Part shown: in pieces, positions 9,218-16,186 of the stretch | Layout: every line of letters starts with the position of its first letter | How positions within the stretch are numbered: position 1 is the stretch's first letter | Assembly: GCA_031548325.1 (NCBI GenBank) | Contig: JAVBRE010000019.1 | Span: 1-16,186, forward strand | Direction: 5' to 3' | Length of the DNA: 16,186 bases | From: FLUQ01 sp031548325 | GTDB taxonomy: Bacteria > Desulfobacterota > Desulfovibrionia > Desulfovibrionales > Desulfovibrionaceae | Position numbers and translations under genes: made by a program | The notes under the pieces: model-generated | The model's input: the letters and a program-made list of their open reading frames with translations, nothing else | Told to the model about the DNA's origin: nothing | Databases searched by the model: none

Positions 9218-11143
9218 ATGTTTCATGCAATAGCGTTCATCACCGCCAACCCTGAACTCTACGAAGTGGCCAAGGCCGCCATCCACAAGCACACCCTGCC
9301 TGTATCGCTGATTTTTGGCGAAATGGATAATGAAATCGCCACGGTCCACGCGGCCATCACTAAAGGGGCTAAAGCGTTTATCGGCCGGGGGCAGCTTGTG
9401 ACCACCTTCCCCGCCTCCCTCGGCGTGCCCATTGTCAGGGTTGACGTAAGTCCTTTTGATGTCATGCGGGCTCTGGCCGGCCTTAAGCATACCGGGGGCC
9501 CTGTGGGCGTTCTGGGGTTTAAGGGTTTTCTATCCGGTTGTGAGGAAATTGGCAGATTCATCAATATGGAACTCAGGCATCGTGAAATAGCCTCCGTAGA
9601 TGAAGCCCTCAGCACCCTGCAATCCTTTGCCGACGAAGGCGTGAACTACGTGGTGGGCAATTTCGGCCTGATCCAGAAAGCCCGTTTGTTCGGTCTTGCC
9701 GGCGTGGCCATTCGAAGCGGCGAAGAGGCCATACTAAAAGCCGTCAAAGAGGCTTCAAACATCCTGGCTCTGCAATCTGCCTGGCTTGAAAACACAGAGG
9801 TGCTGCGCGGCGCCGTGAACACGGCCCAGGAGGGGATCATCGCCATTGACAAAGAGGAACGGATCGTTCTTGTGAATCCGGTGGCCGAATCCCTTTTGTC
9901 CGTGGAGAAGACCGATGTTCTCGGTGCGCCGTCCGAGGCGATCATTCCCCAGCTTGGCCTGCGCGACGTTTTATATGCAGATCATCCCGGTCCCGTGGTC
10001 CGGGTGGAAATTAAAGGACACACGCTTCTCTGCCGCAGGGTTCCTGTGCGGCACGACAAAAAGAACATAGGGGCCGTCGTTTGTTTTCAGGATATTTCCG
10101 CGGTCAGGCGCATGGAACGCCTGGCGCGTGACACTCTTGAAGGCAAAGGCCTGACCGCCTCCGCCAGGATTGAGGATATTGTCGGGTCCAGCCTCTGCAT
10201 GCAGAAACTGCGCAAAGCCGCTCACTCTTACGCTCAATCCGATGCCAGCGTGCTGATTATGGGTGAAACCGGCACAGGCAAGGAATTGATGGCCCAGGGA
10301 CTGCATAATGCCAGCCGCAGAGTCAAGGGGCCTTTTGTGGCCGTCAACTGCGCCGCCCTGCCGGAATCCTTGCTGGAAAGCGAACTGTTCGGATACGAAG
10401 AAGGCGCGTTCACCGGCGCCCGGCGCGGCGGCAAGGCCGGTTTGTTTGAACTGGCCAGCGGGGGCACGTTGTTTCTTGATGAAATCGGCGAAATGCCTTT
10501 TGGCATCCAGGCCCGCCTATTGCGAGTATTACAGGAACGAGCGCTGATTCGGCTTGGCGGGCAGAAAATCATTCACGTGGATGTGCGCATTGTGGCGGCT
10601 ACGAACAAAAGCCTGACCAGCCACGTTGCCGCTGGAGCTTTTAGGAACGATCTCTATTACCGCCTTAACGCCCTGCCCATAATTATGCCGTCGTTACGGC
10701 AGCGTCGCGAAGATATCCCGGCCCTGGCGCAAGTCCTTTTGCGCAAACTTTCGCGCCAGCATCAGCGAAACCTTGTTCTCGACCCCGACAGCCTGGCTAT
10801 GTTGCAGAACGCATCCTGGCCGGGCAACGTTCGCGAACTGGAACATTTTCTGGAACGCCTGCTTATCTTGAGCGACGATGGTCAGTTGTCTCAGGTCGCT
10901 TTGAAAACACATTTTTCCTATCTCGAATACTCCAGAAAATGGGACGAGGAAGACGCGGCTTCGCAGCCGAAACGTGTTGAGTCCACGGCCCCGCTCCATG
11001 AATATTCCATGCACCACATTCAGGCCGTGCTCCAGGCCGAAGGAGGCAACCTCAGCCGTGCGGCCGCACAGCTTGGCATAGCCCGGTCCACCCTCTGGCG
11101 TAAGCTGCGTTCTGCGGACAGCCGCTCAGGAAAAAGCAACTGA
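9218..11143 (+). CDS. Sigma-54-dependent transcriptional activator, PrpR type (PrpR_N-PAS-AAA+-Fis HTH)
   Basis: This is an enhancer-binding protein that remodels RNA polymerase-sigma-54 with ATP. From ATG 9218 it has 642 residues. The N-terminal PrpR_N sensor domain (about 1-175) starts directly with IAFITANPELYEVAKA. A PAS domain follows (about 195-300). The AAA+ domain (about 317-555) has Walker A GETGTGKE (from about 349), the sigma-54 contact loop GAFTGA (396-401) and Walker B LFLDE (Asp421). A Fis-type HTH ends the protein (about 608-632, GGNLSRAAAQLGIARSTLWR). The frame is open up to GTG 9056; GTG 9116 has GGAG 4 bases before it. I chose 9218 because the family domain begins there, though its own ribosome site is weak. 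The gene is divergent from the TRAP/BKACE operon, which it most likely activates. PrpR itself responds to 2-methylcitrate; this protein's ligand is unknown. Confidence 0.93.
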   Translation: MFHAIAFITANPELYEVAKAAIHKHTLPVSLIFGEMDNEIATVHAAITKGAKAFIGRGQLVTTFPASLGVPIVRVDVSPFDVMRALAGLKHTGGPVGVLGFKGFLSGCEEIGRFINMELRHREIASVDEALSTLQSFADEGVNYVVGNFGLIQKARLFGLAGVAIRSGEEAILKAVKEASNILALQSAWLENTEVLRGAVNTAQEGIIAIDKEERIVLVNPVAESLLSVEKTDVLGAPSEAIIPQLGLRDVLYADHPGPVVRVEIKGHTLLCRRVPVRHDKKNIGAVVCFQDISAVRRMERLARDTLEGKGLTASARIEDIVGSSLCMQKLRKAAHSYAQSDASVLIMGETGTGKELMAQGLHNASRRVKGPFVAVNCAALPESLLESELFGYEEGAFTGARRGGKAGLFELASGGTLFLDEIGEMPFGIQARLLRVLQERALIRLGGQKIIHVDVRIVAATNKSLTSHVAAGAFRNDLYYRLNALPIIMPSLRQRREDIPALAQVLLRKLSRQHQRNLVLDPDSLAMLQNASWPGNVRELEHFLERLLILSDDGQLSQVALKTHFSYLEYSRKWDEEDAASQPKRVESTAPLHEYSMHHIQAVLQAEGGNLSRAAAQLGIARSTLWRKLRSADSRSGKSN

Positions 11144-11180
11144 CAGGACCTGGACGTCGGCAGTTCCATTTTTGAAGATA

Positions 11181-11212
11181 ACACCTGAGGCCGCCCGGCG
11201 GTTCAAAGGTGT
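11181..11212 (-). terminator. Weak hairpin after the aminotransferase gene
   Basis: ACACCT (11181-11186) pairs with AGGTGT (11207-11212), with an inner CCGC/GCGG stem. On the minus strand a short TTATCTTC follows. This is a possible weak terminator for the kinase-aminotransferase transcript, lying between two convergent gene ends; the T-run is poor. Confidence 0.3.
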
Positions 11213-11225
11213 CCGGAGAAAGGAC

Positions 11226-12329
11226 TCAGCCTTTGAGGGCGTCCGCAACGGCTGCGAGGGCTTTGTCCATCAGGCCGTCGTCGGCTTGCGTTCCCATATG
11301 GCCGAAGCGGAACACCTTGCCCCCCATTGGGCCGAAGCTGCCGGTCACGATCAGGCCGCGTTCGCGCAGGCGCTTTTGCCAGTCCGGCCAGGCGACGCCC
11401 TGAGGGACCAGGGCCGCGGTCACCGTGGGGGCATTGACGGCGTCCGGCCGGGTGAAAAGAGCGATGCCCAGTTTTGCCAGCCCTTCGCGGCAGCGGGCGG
11501 CCACCCGCTCATGCCGGGCAAAGGCCGCTTCCAGGCCTTCGCGCAAAATGGCCCCGGCTCCGGCGTTGATGGCCGCAACGCCGTGCCAGTACGGCGTGTA
11601 CGGGCAACGGCCGTCGGACTGTACGTTGCGGAAGGGCAATATGGAATCATAGCCCTGGTAATTCACATTTTTCATGATCTCCCAGGCGGCGGAGCTGACT
11701 CCGATCATACTCATGGACGGCGGGGCTGAAAGGCATTTTTGCGATCCGGCCAGCAGCAGATCAATGTGCCAGGCGTCGGCCAGAACCGGGGCTCCGCCCA
11801 GGCTGGCCACGGCATCCACGTAAAAAAGCGGCACGCCCAGGCGTTTTTTCATGGCGCCCAGCTCGGCCAGCGGATTCAGGGTGCCGGACGGCGTCTCGCA
11901 GTGCACGGCGGTGAGCATCACCGGCTTTGCTTTGCGTATGGCGGCTTCAACGCGTTCCAGACTGTCGCCGTTGCCTATGGTCGAATCATAGGGCAAAGAG
12001 ACGCTCTCCACCCGGCAGCCGAGGCTCGCGGCCATTTCGGCGATGCCGTCGCCGAAAACCCCCGTACCCACACTGACCACGGCGTCACCCGCCTTCAGGC
12101 AGCTTTTGAGCGCCGCCCACAGGGCCAGCATGCCTTCGCCGGTCATCAGAACCACATCGTTTTTCGTGCCCATCAGGGCTGCGATATCTCGGCCGGTTTC
12201 CGCATAGAAGGGCAGAAAATCGGGTTCCACCTGGCCGGACCCGAAGTCTCGCGTCATGGCGGCAAGCACGTCGGGATGCAGGGTAACCGGGCCGGGAATC
12301 ATAGGGATAGGGGCGTAAGGGATGTTCAT
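11226..12329 (-). CDS. Class V PLP-dependent aminotransferase, possible pyridoxamine-pyruvate aminotransferase
   Basis: The 367-residue protein belongs to the alanine-glyoxylate / serine-pyruvate / pyridoxamine-pyruvate branch of fold-type I enzymes. The PLP lysine is Lys198 in GSQKCLSAPP; Asp172 in YVDAVASLGG would hold the pyridine nitrogen; ETPSGTLNP is the family loop; Arg341 in RFGHMG would bind the substrate carboxylate. Glu65 in TGEGML lies where alanine-glyoxylate enzymes usually have a small residue but where, from memory, the Mesorhizobium pyridoxamine-pyruvate enzyme has Glu68. Two other residues I recall from that enzyme (Tyr95, Arg336) appear to be Phe92 and Phe332 here, so the assignment is not secure. 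The start lies 5 bases after the pyridoxal kinase stop, so the two form an operon, which is the stronger hint of a B6 role. A serine- or alanine-glyoxylate role remains possible. The last 23 codons are repeated at 4740-4810. Confidence 0.85.
   Translation of the reverse strand: MNIPYAPIPMIPGPVTLHPDVLAAMTRDFGSGQVEPDFLPFYAETGRDIAALMGTKNDVVLMTGEGMLALWAALKSCLKAGDAVVSVGTGVFGDGIAEMAASLGCRVESVSLPYDSTIGNGDSLERVEAAIRKAKPVMLTAVHCETPSGTLNPLAELGAMKKRLGVPLFYVDAVASLGGAPVLADAWHIDLLLAGSQKCLSAPPSMSMIGVSSAAWEIMKNVNYQGYDSILPFRNVQSDGRCPYTPYWHGVAAINAGAGAILREGLEAAFARHERVAARCREGLAKLGIALFTRPDAVNAPTVTAALVPQGVAWPDWQKRLRERGLIVTGSFGPMGGKVFRFGHMGTQADDGLMDKALAAVADALKG
11229..11299 (-). repeat. Direct repeat copy 2 (intact aminotransferase 3' end)
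   Basis: This copy matches 4740-4810 at 70 of 71 bases in direct orientation. It lies inside the intact gene, and the stop codon follows immediately (11228-11226). The pair bounds about 6.4 kb carrying the TRAP/BKACE module. At about 70 bp the near-identity is far beyond chance. Confidence 0.95.
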
Positions 12330-12334
12330 GGCTG

Positions 12335-13216
12335 TTATTCCAACAGGGTATAGGTGCTTGCTGTCAGGGGCCGGGCCAGAGACGGCAGCACGCGTTCAAG
12401 CAAAATGCCGTCACGGCAGGGCAGATCATGCCCGAAAGTCGCCCGGATGCCTAGAGTAACAAATTGCACAGCCCGGTCCATGGCCAGCGGCAGGCTGTCG
12501 CCCTGCAGCAGGGCGCCTGTGACCACGCTGGCGAAGGTGTCGCCGGTGCCGGGATAAAAGGCGGGAATGTACTCACAGGACGTCTGCCAGAACAACCCGC
12601 GTGAGCGCTGATAGGCGGCCACCGCGCTTTTATGGGGAGTTCCCGCCAGAGGCGCGCTGGTGATGAGCACCATTTCCGGTCCCATGTCGGCGAGACGCGT
12701 CAGCCAGTCCTTGAGCCGGGCCGTTTCCATGTTGCCGTTGCCGGGGTAAGCTTCGCCCAGCAGCAAGGAGGCCTCGGTCAGGTTGGGGGTGATGCAGTGG
12801 GCATGTCTGATGAGCTTTCGCATACCCTCAACCATGTCCATGCTCATGGTGGGGTCCAGTACGCCGTTGTCGCCCAGCACGGGGTCCACCACCGCAAATC
12901 CGCCGGGGGCGAGGCAGCGGGCGATGCATTCCGCCACGGTTTCCACCTGGGCGGGAGAACCGAGAAAACCGCTGTACACCGCGTCAAAGCGCAAGCCAAG
13001 CCTGCGCCAGTGCGCCAGAAAATCGTGCATGGCGCCGGTCAGATCCACAAAGCTGAAATCGTCGAAACCGCCGGTCTGGGTAGACAGAACCGCCGTCGGC
13101 AGGGGACAGACCTGAATGCCCATGGTCGACAGCACGGGGATAACCACGGTCAGCGAGGTGCGGCCGAAGCCGGAAAGGTCATGGATGGCGGCGACGCGGG
13201 TGACGGGTGAACGCAT
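12335..13216 (-). CDS. Pyridoxal/pyridoxamine kinase (PdxK/PdxY-like, ribokinase fold)
   Basis: The enzyme phosphorylates the 5'-hydroxymethyl group of pyridoxal, pyridoxamine or pyridoxine with ATP in B6 salvage. At 293 residues it has the normal size. Visible features are the N-terminal AAIHDLSGFGRTSL, which forms part of the B6 pocket; PTAVLSTQTGGF; FDAVYSGFLGS; VVDPVLGDNG (about 111-118), contacting Mg-ATP; ITPNLTEA; and the anion-hole motif PGTGDTFASVVTG, with catalytic Asp226. The frame is open to 13285, but the family start (MRSPVTRVAAIHDL) is at 13216 with a purine-rich GAGAGAG site about 4 bases before it. It is the first gene of a two-gene operon with the aminotransferase. Confidence 0.93.
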   Translation of the reverse strand: MRSPVTRVAAIHDLSGFGRTSLTVVIPVLSTMGIQVCPLPTAVLSTQTGGFDDFSFVDLTGAMHDFLAHWRRLGLRFDAVYSGFLGSPAQVETVAECIARCLAPGGFAVVDPVLGDNGVLDPTMSMDMVEGMRKLIRHAHCITPNLTEASLLLGEAYPGNGNMETARLKDWLTRLADMGPEMVLITSAPLAGTPHKSAVAAYQRSRGLFWQTSCEYIPAFYPGTGDTFASVVTGALLQGDSLPLAMDRAVQFVTLGIRATFGHDLPCRDGILLERVLPSLARPLTASTYTLLE

Positions 13217-13256
13217 AAACTCTCTCTGCGGTAAAAACGGTTGCCGTTCACCAGGG

Positions 13257-13285
13257 ATACTATCTTTTTGCGTCCGTTCCGGCAA
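13257..13285 (-). promoter_or_regulatory. Possible sigma-70 promoter of the B6 kinase-aminotransferase operon
   Basis: On the minus strand, TTGCCG (13285-13280) and TAGTAT (13262-13257) are 17 bases apart, each 4 of 6 to consensus. The start site near 13250 gives a leader of about 34 bases to the ATG at 13216. This lies in the gap divergent from the potassium channel gene, for which I saw no clear promoter. Confidence 0.45.
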
Positions 13286-13374
13286 TAATTTGAAATATTG
13301 GGTAGCGATTCTTTCTGAAATTTCTTGGTGGTAGTCCGGTTGAGGGCGGAAGCCCGAAATGATATGTGGGCCGC

Positions 13375-15072
13375 ATGAAATACATTTTTTCCCAGATGGC
13401 TTTTTTCATGGCCCAGGAAAGCAACAAGCGCAATTTGCGCTTCATGATGCGTTTCGCTCTGCTCGTCCTGGCGCTGATCGTGGTTTACAGCGCGCTGTTT
13501 CATGTCATCATGATCATGGAAAAGCGGGACTATTCCGCCATAACCGGGCTGTACTGGACGCTTACCGTCATGTCCACCCTGGGCTTCGGCGACATTACCT
13601 TTGAAAGCGATCTGGGCAAGCTGTTCAGCATTGTGGTGCTGCTGTCCGGCGTGCTGCTTTTTATGCTGGTCATGCCCTTCACCTTCATCCGTTTTGTATA
13701 CGCGCCCTGGCTGGAAGCCCATACCCAGGCCGTGGTGCCGACGAAACTGCCTGACGAGACCAAAGGACACGTCATCGTGGCCGGCGTCGACAGCATTGCA
13801 GCCAGCGTGGTGGAACGCCTGCGCCAGTATTCCATCCCCTACGTGCAGCTTGTGCCTGACCACGCCCTTGCGCTTGCGCTGTACGACAAACGTTATTCTG
13901 TCATGCTGGGAGATCTCGATTCAGCCCAGACGTACACTCAGGCCCGGGTTGACCGGGCTTCCCTTGTCGTGGCTCTGTTTGACGATTTGAAAAATACCAA
14001 CATCGCGGCCACGGTGCGGGAAATATCATCGACCGTGCCCTTGGCCGGCAGCGTGGACCATGAGGATTCTTTGGATATTCTGCGTCTGGCGGGTTGCAAT
14101 TACACTTACCATTTCGCGCGGATGCTGGGCAAATCGTTGGCACGCCGGGTGTTTGATTCCTCCATGCGTTCGAACATCATCTGGCGCTTCGAGCATCTGT
14201 GCATAGCCGAAGCCCCGGCCCAGAACACCCCTTATGTGGGAAAGGTTCTGAAGGAAACCGACCTGCGGGGCGCCTTCGGTCTGACCGTCGTCGGCATTTG
14301 GCACGGCAAGGAATACAAACCGGCCCTGCCCGATGCGCTGATCGAGGCCGGATCGGTGCTGTTGCTTGCGGGAACCGAAAACTTTCTGGAACGCTTTGAT
14401 ACGCATCTGGCTCGAAGCAACGGCGCGGCGGAAAATTCCGTGCTGATTCTGGGGGGCGGCAGGGTGGGCCTGGCCGTGGCTGACGCTCTGGAAGCGCGGA
14501 AAATACCCTTCCGTCTGGTGGAGAAAAGTCCCGGGCGCATTCCCAGGGACGACCCCCGGTTCATCACGGGCAGCGCGGCGGACCTTGAAGTATTGCGCAA
14601 GGCGGGCATTGAGACTATCCAGACCGTCATCGTCACCACCCACAATGACGACCTGAATATTTATCTGACCATTTATTGCCGCAAACTCCGGCCCGATATC
14701 CAGATCATCAGCCGGGCCACGCTGGACCGTAACGTGGCTTCGCTGTACAACGCCGGGGCCAACCTGGTCATGTCCCACGCTACGCTGGCCGCCAACACCG
14801 TGACCAATCTGCTGCGGCCGGGCCGTATTTTCATGCTCACGGAAGGCCTGAACATTTTCCGGGTCAAGGCGCCCGCCGCGTTGCACGGCGTTTCTCTGAT
14901 CGACAGCAATTTGCGTCGGGAAACGGAATGCAACGTGGTGGCCGTTCATTCGGAGGCGGGCATGCATATTCATCCGGACCCGGCGCTTCCCATCAACGCC
15001 TCCGACGAATTGATCCTGATCGGCACGGTGGAGGCGGAACGCGCCTTTATGGATCGGTACCATCAGTCGTGA
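13375..15072 (+). CDS. Potassium channel protein, 2-TM pore with two RCK (TrkA-N/TrkA-C) units
   Basis: This is an inner-membrane K+ channel or K+-channel-like protein gated by cytoplasmic RCK domains. Of 565 residues, TM1 is about 26-46, the pore helix and filter about 60-75 (STLGFGD, filter residues 68-73), and TM2 about 82-102. RCK unit 1 runs about 131-345; its Rossmann loop reads VAGVDSIAASVV, which lacks the usual GxGxxG. RCK unit 2 runs about 355-565, with an intact GGGRVG loop (360-365) and an acidic Glu at the end of the second strand, suiting NAD(H). The filter has Phe for the usual Tyr, a variant known in some K+ channels. The start at ATG 13375 is chosen over GTG 13366 and ATG 13396; none has a strong ribosome site. 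Tandem RCK channels such as GsuK of Geobacter share this plan. The next gene is glutamine synthetase, 89 bases away. Confidence 0.9.
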   Translation: MKYIFSQMAFFMAQESNKRNLRFMMRFALLVLALIVVYSALFHVIMIMEKRDYSAITGLYWTLTVMSTLGFGDITFESDLGKLFSIVVLLSGVLLFMLVMPFTFIRFVYAPWLEAHTQAVVPTKLPDETKGHVIVAGVDSIAASVVERLRQYSIPYVQLVPDHALALALYDKRYSVMLGDLDSAQTYTQARVDRASLVVALFDDLKNTNIAATVREISSTVPLAGSVDHEDSLDILRLAGCNYTYHFARMLGKSLARRVFDSSMRSNIIWRFEHLCIAEAPAQNTPYVGKVLKETDLRGAFGLTVVGIWHGKEYKPALPDALIEAGSVLLLAGTENFLERFDTHLARSNGAAENSVLILGGGRVGLAVADALEARKIPFRLVEKSPGRIPRDDPRFITGSAADLEVLRKAGIETIQTVIVTTHNDDLNIYLTIYCRKLRPDIQIISRATLDRNVASLYNAGANLVMSHATLAANTVTNLLRPGRIFMLTEGLNIFRVKAPAALHGVSLIDSNLRRETECNVVAVHSEAGMHIHPDPALPINASDELILIGTVEAERAFMDRYHQS

Positions 15073-15161
15073 CGCATGTATTCAGACTTTACGGGGCAAG
15101 TCTCCCGGAGTATGTAGTCGTATTCCTTTTGACGCCGCCTTGCGGCTAAAGCGAGTTCTTT

Positions 15162-16186
15162 ATGAGCGACAGAGCCAGATGCCGCAGAAAAACCGTCGCC
15201 GAAATCGGCAAAATCCGGCCGTTGAGCCGCGGCATCGACTACACCCGCGACTCCTTGCAGAGCATTTATGGGTCTTTGGTTTTTGACCGGGCCCAGATGG
15301 CCGCGCGACTGCCCAAAGACGTTTTCAACCGGATGCAGAAAACCATTCAGGAAGGCCAGCCGCTGGACCTTTCCGTGGCGGACGTTGTGGCCAACGCCAT
15401 GAAAGAATGGGCCGTGGAAATGGGCGCCACCCATTACACCCACTGGTTTCAGCCCATGACCGGCACCACGGCGGAAAAACACGACTCTTTTCTGGAACCC
15501 ACCCGCGACGGCAGGGTCATTTGCGAATTTTCCGGAAAGATGCTGATCAAGGGCGAATCGGACGCTTCGTCCTTTCCGTCCGGGGGCATCCGTTCCACAT
15601 TTGAAGCCCGGGGCTACATGGTCTGGGACCCGCGCTCGCCGGTTTTCATCCAGAACAGCCATAACGGCAAGACGCTGTGCATTCCCACGGCCTATTGCTC
15701 TTACACGGGCGAATGCCTGGACAGAAAAACCCCGCTGCTGCGCTCGGGCGAAGCCCTGTCCAAACAGGTTCTGCGCATTCTGCGCCTGTTCGGCGACGCG
15801 ACTTCGACCCATGCCAGCGTCAATCTGGGCGCCGAGCAGGAATATTTTCTGGTTGACCGGCAGTTTTACCTGCAAAGGCCGGACCTGGTGGATACGGGCC
15901 GTACGCTTTACGGCGCGAAGCCTCCCAAGGGCCAGGAACTGGAAGATCACTATTACGGGTCTATCCGGGGTCGGGTGCTGGCTTTCATGATGGATCTGGA
16001 ACACCGCCTGTACAAGCTCGGCATTCCCATCAAGACGCGACACAACGAAGCCGCGCCGGCCCAGTTCGAACTGGCGCCGGTGTTTGAAGAAGCCAACATC
16101 GCCAGCGACCACAACATGCTGACCATGGAAGTGCTGCGCGGCACGGCCCGTGACCATGGGCTGGTCTGCCTGCTGCACGAAAAACC
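15162..16186 (+). CDS. glnN: Type III glutamine synthetase (GSIII), 5' part, cut by the window edge
   Basis: The enzyme makes glutamine from glutamate, ammonia and ATP in the cytoplasm. The frame stays open from ATG 15162 through the last base (341 codons plus 2 bases) and has no stop because the window ends. Type III proteins are about 700 residues, so roughly half is present. GSIII hallmarks are VADVVANAMKEWA, ATHYTHWFQPMTG followed by TAEKHDSF, FPSGGIRSTFEARGYMVWDP, the metal/glutamate site GAEQEYFLVD (about 223-232), and RHNEAAPAQFELAP (from about residue 293). Types I and II lack these long N-terminal blocks. The start has only a weak GCGAG site. A 5-bp hairpin (15134-15146) lies in the 89-base gap; I saw no clear promoter, so the gene may be read partly from the channel gene. 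Confidence 0.95.
   Translation, partial: MSDRARCRRKTVAEIGKIRPLSRGIDYTRDSLQSIYGSLVFDRAQMAARLPKDVFNRMQKTIQEGQPLDLSVADVVANAMKEWAVEMGATHYTHWFQPMTGTTAEKHDSFLEPTRDGRVICEFSGKMLIKGESDASSFPSGGIRSTFEARGYMVWDPRSPVFIQNSHNGKTLCIPTAYCSYTGECLDRKTPLLRSGEALSKQVLRILRLFGDATSTHASVNLGAEQEYFLVDRQFYLQRPDLVDTGRTLYGAKPPKGQELEDHYYGSIRGRVLAFMMDLEHRLYKLGIPIKTRHNEAAPAQFELAPVFEEANIASDHNMLTMEVLRGTARDHGLVCLLHEK

Larger units (their letters stand above)
4811..11228. other. Putative inserted catabolic module between 71-bp direct repeats
   Basis: The segment holds one divergent unit: a TRAP/BKACE operon and its presumed sigma-54 activator. It is bounded left by the displaced aminotransferase 3' end (4740-4810) and right by the in-place 3' end (11229-11299). 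This arrangement is what integration into the 3' end of a gene produces, where the incoming DNA rebuilds the gene end. No integrase, transposase or terminal inverted repeat was seen, so the agent, if any, acted in trans or has been lost. Homologous recombination with a donor carrying the same gene end would leave the same pattern. Confidence 0.45.

Noticed and set aside
14026..15063. Minus-strand open frame (345 codons) opposite the potassium channel gene
   Set aside because: It is an antisense shadow of well-conserved RCK coding sequence with no domain of its own.
15134..15146. GCCGC-CTT-GCGGC hairpin before the glutamine synthetase gene as a terminator
   Set aside because: The stem is only 5 bp and no T-run follows on either strand.
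15081..15161. Sigma-70 or sigma-54 promoter for the glutamine synthetase gene
   Set aside because: TTGACG is present, but no -10 hexamer lies at 16-18 bp and no GG-N10-GC pair was found.
15063..16178. Minus-strand open frame (371 codons) at the right end
   Set aside because: It lies opposite the glutamine synthetase, whose GSIII motifs are unmistakable; the frame is a shadow.

Overview
The window looks like the chromosome of a motile, anaerobic sulfate-reducer-type deltaproteobacterium, most likely a Desulfovibrionaceae member. This is inferred from moderately high GC, a long FlgE hook protein driven by a sigma-54 promoter, a multidomain PAS/GAF hybrid kinase with a Cys-rich PAS, TAXI-type TRAP transport, sigma-54 activators and a type III glutamine synthetase. 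No rRNA, tRNA, CRISPR array or transposase gene was seen.

Layout. (1) Positions 1-1832: the monocistronic hook gene flgE (minus strand), with a strong factor-independent terminator after it and a near-consensus -24/-12 promoter before it. It is divergent from (2) a 964-residue cytoplasmic hybrid histidine kinase (plus, 1833-4727). (3) Positions 4740-4810: a 71-bp relic of the 3' end of the aminotransferase gene that sits intact 6.5 kb further right (70/71 identical to 11229-11299), followed by a terminator at 4864-4903. (4) Positions about 4811-11228: a self-contained catabolic module between those two direct repeats. A minus-strand operon (TAXI binding protein, fused TRAP permease, DUF849/BKACE beta-keto-acid cleavage enzyme) lies divergent from a PrpR-type sigma-54 activator, and the operon carries a good -24/-12 promoter at 8861-8876. 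(5) Positions 11226-13216: a two-gene minus-strand operon of pyridoxal/pyridoxamine kinase and a class V aminotransferase that resembles pyridoxamine-pyruvate aminotransferase. (6) Positions 13375-15072 (plus): a 2-TM potassium channel with two RCK units. (7) Position 15162 to the right edge (plus): the first half of a type III glutamine synthetase, running off the window.

How the genes work together. In the module, the regulator would sense a metabolite, open the sigma-54 promoter, and so raise an importer and an enzyme that splits a beta-keto acid with acetyl-CoA. The flanking direct repeats suggest the module was inserted beside the 3' end of the aminotransferase gene, leaving the old 3' end beside the kinase. 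The B6 operon could convert pyridoxamine to pyridoxal by transamination and then to PLP by phosphorylation, which would bypass the oxygen-dependent PdxH oxidase. The least expected points are the 71-bp repeat pair bounding the catabolic module and the possible oxygen-independent B6 salvage pair. Both need outside comparison to confirm.
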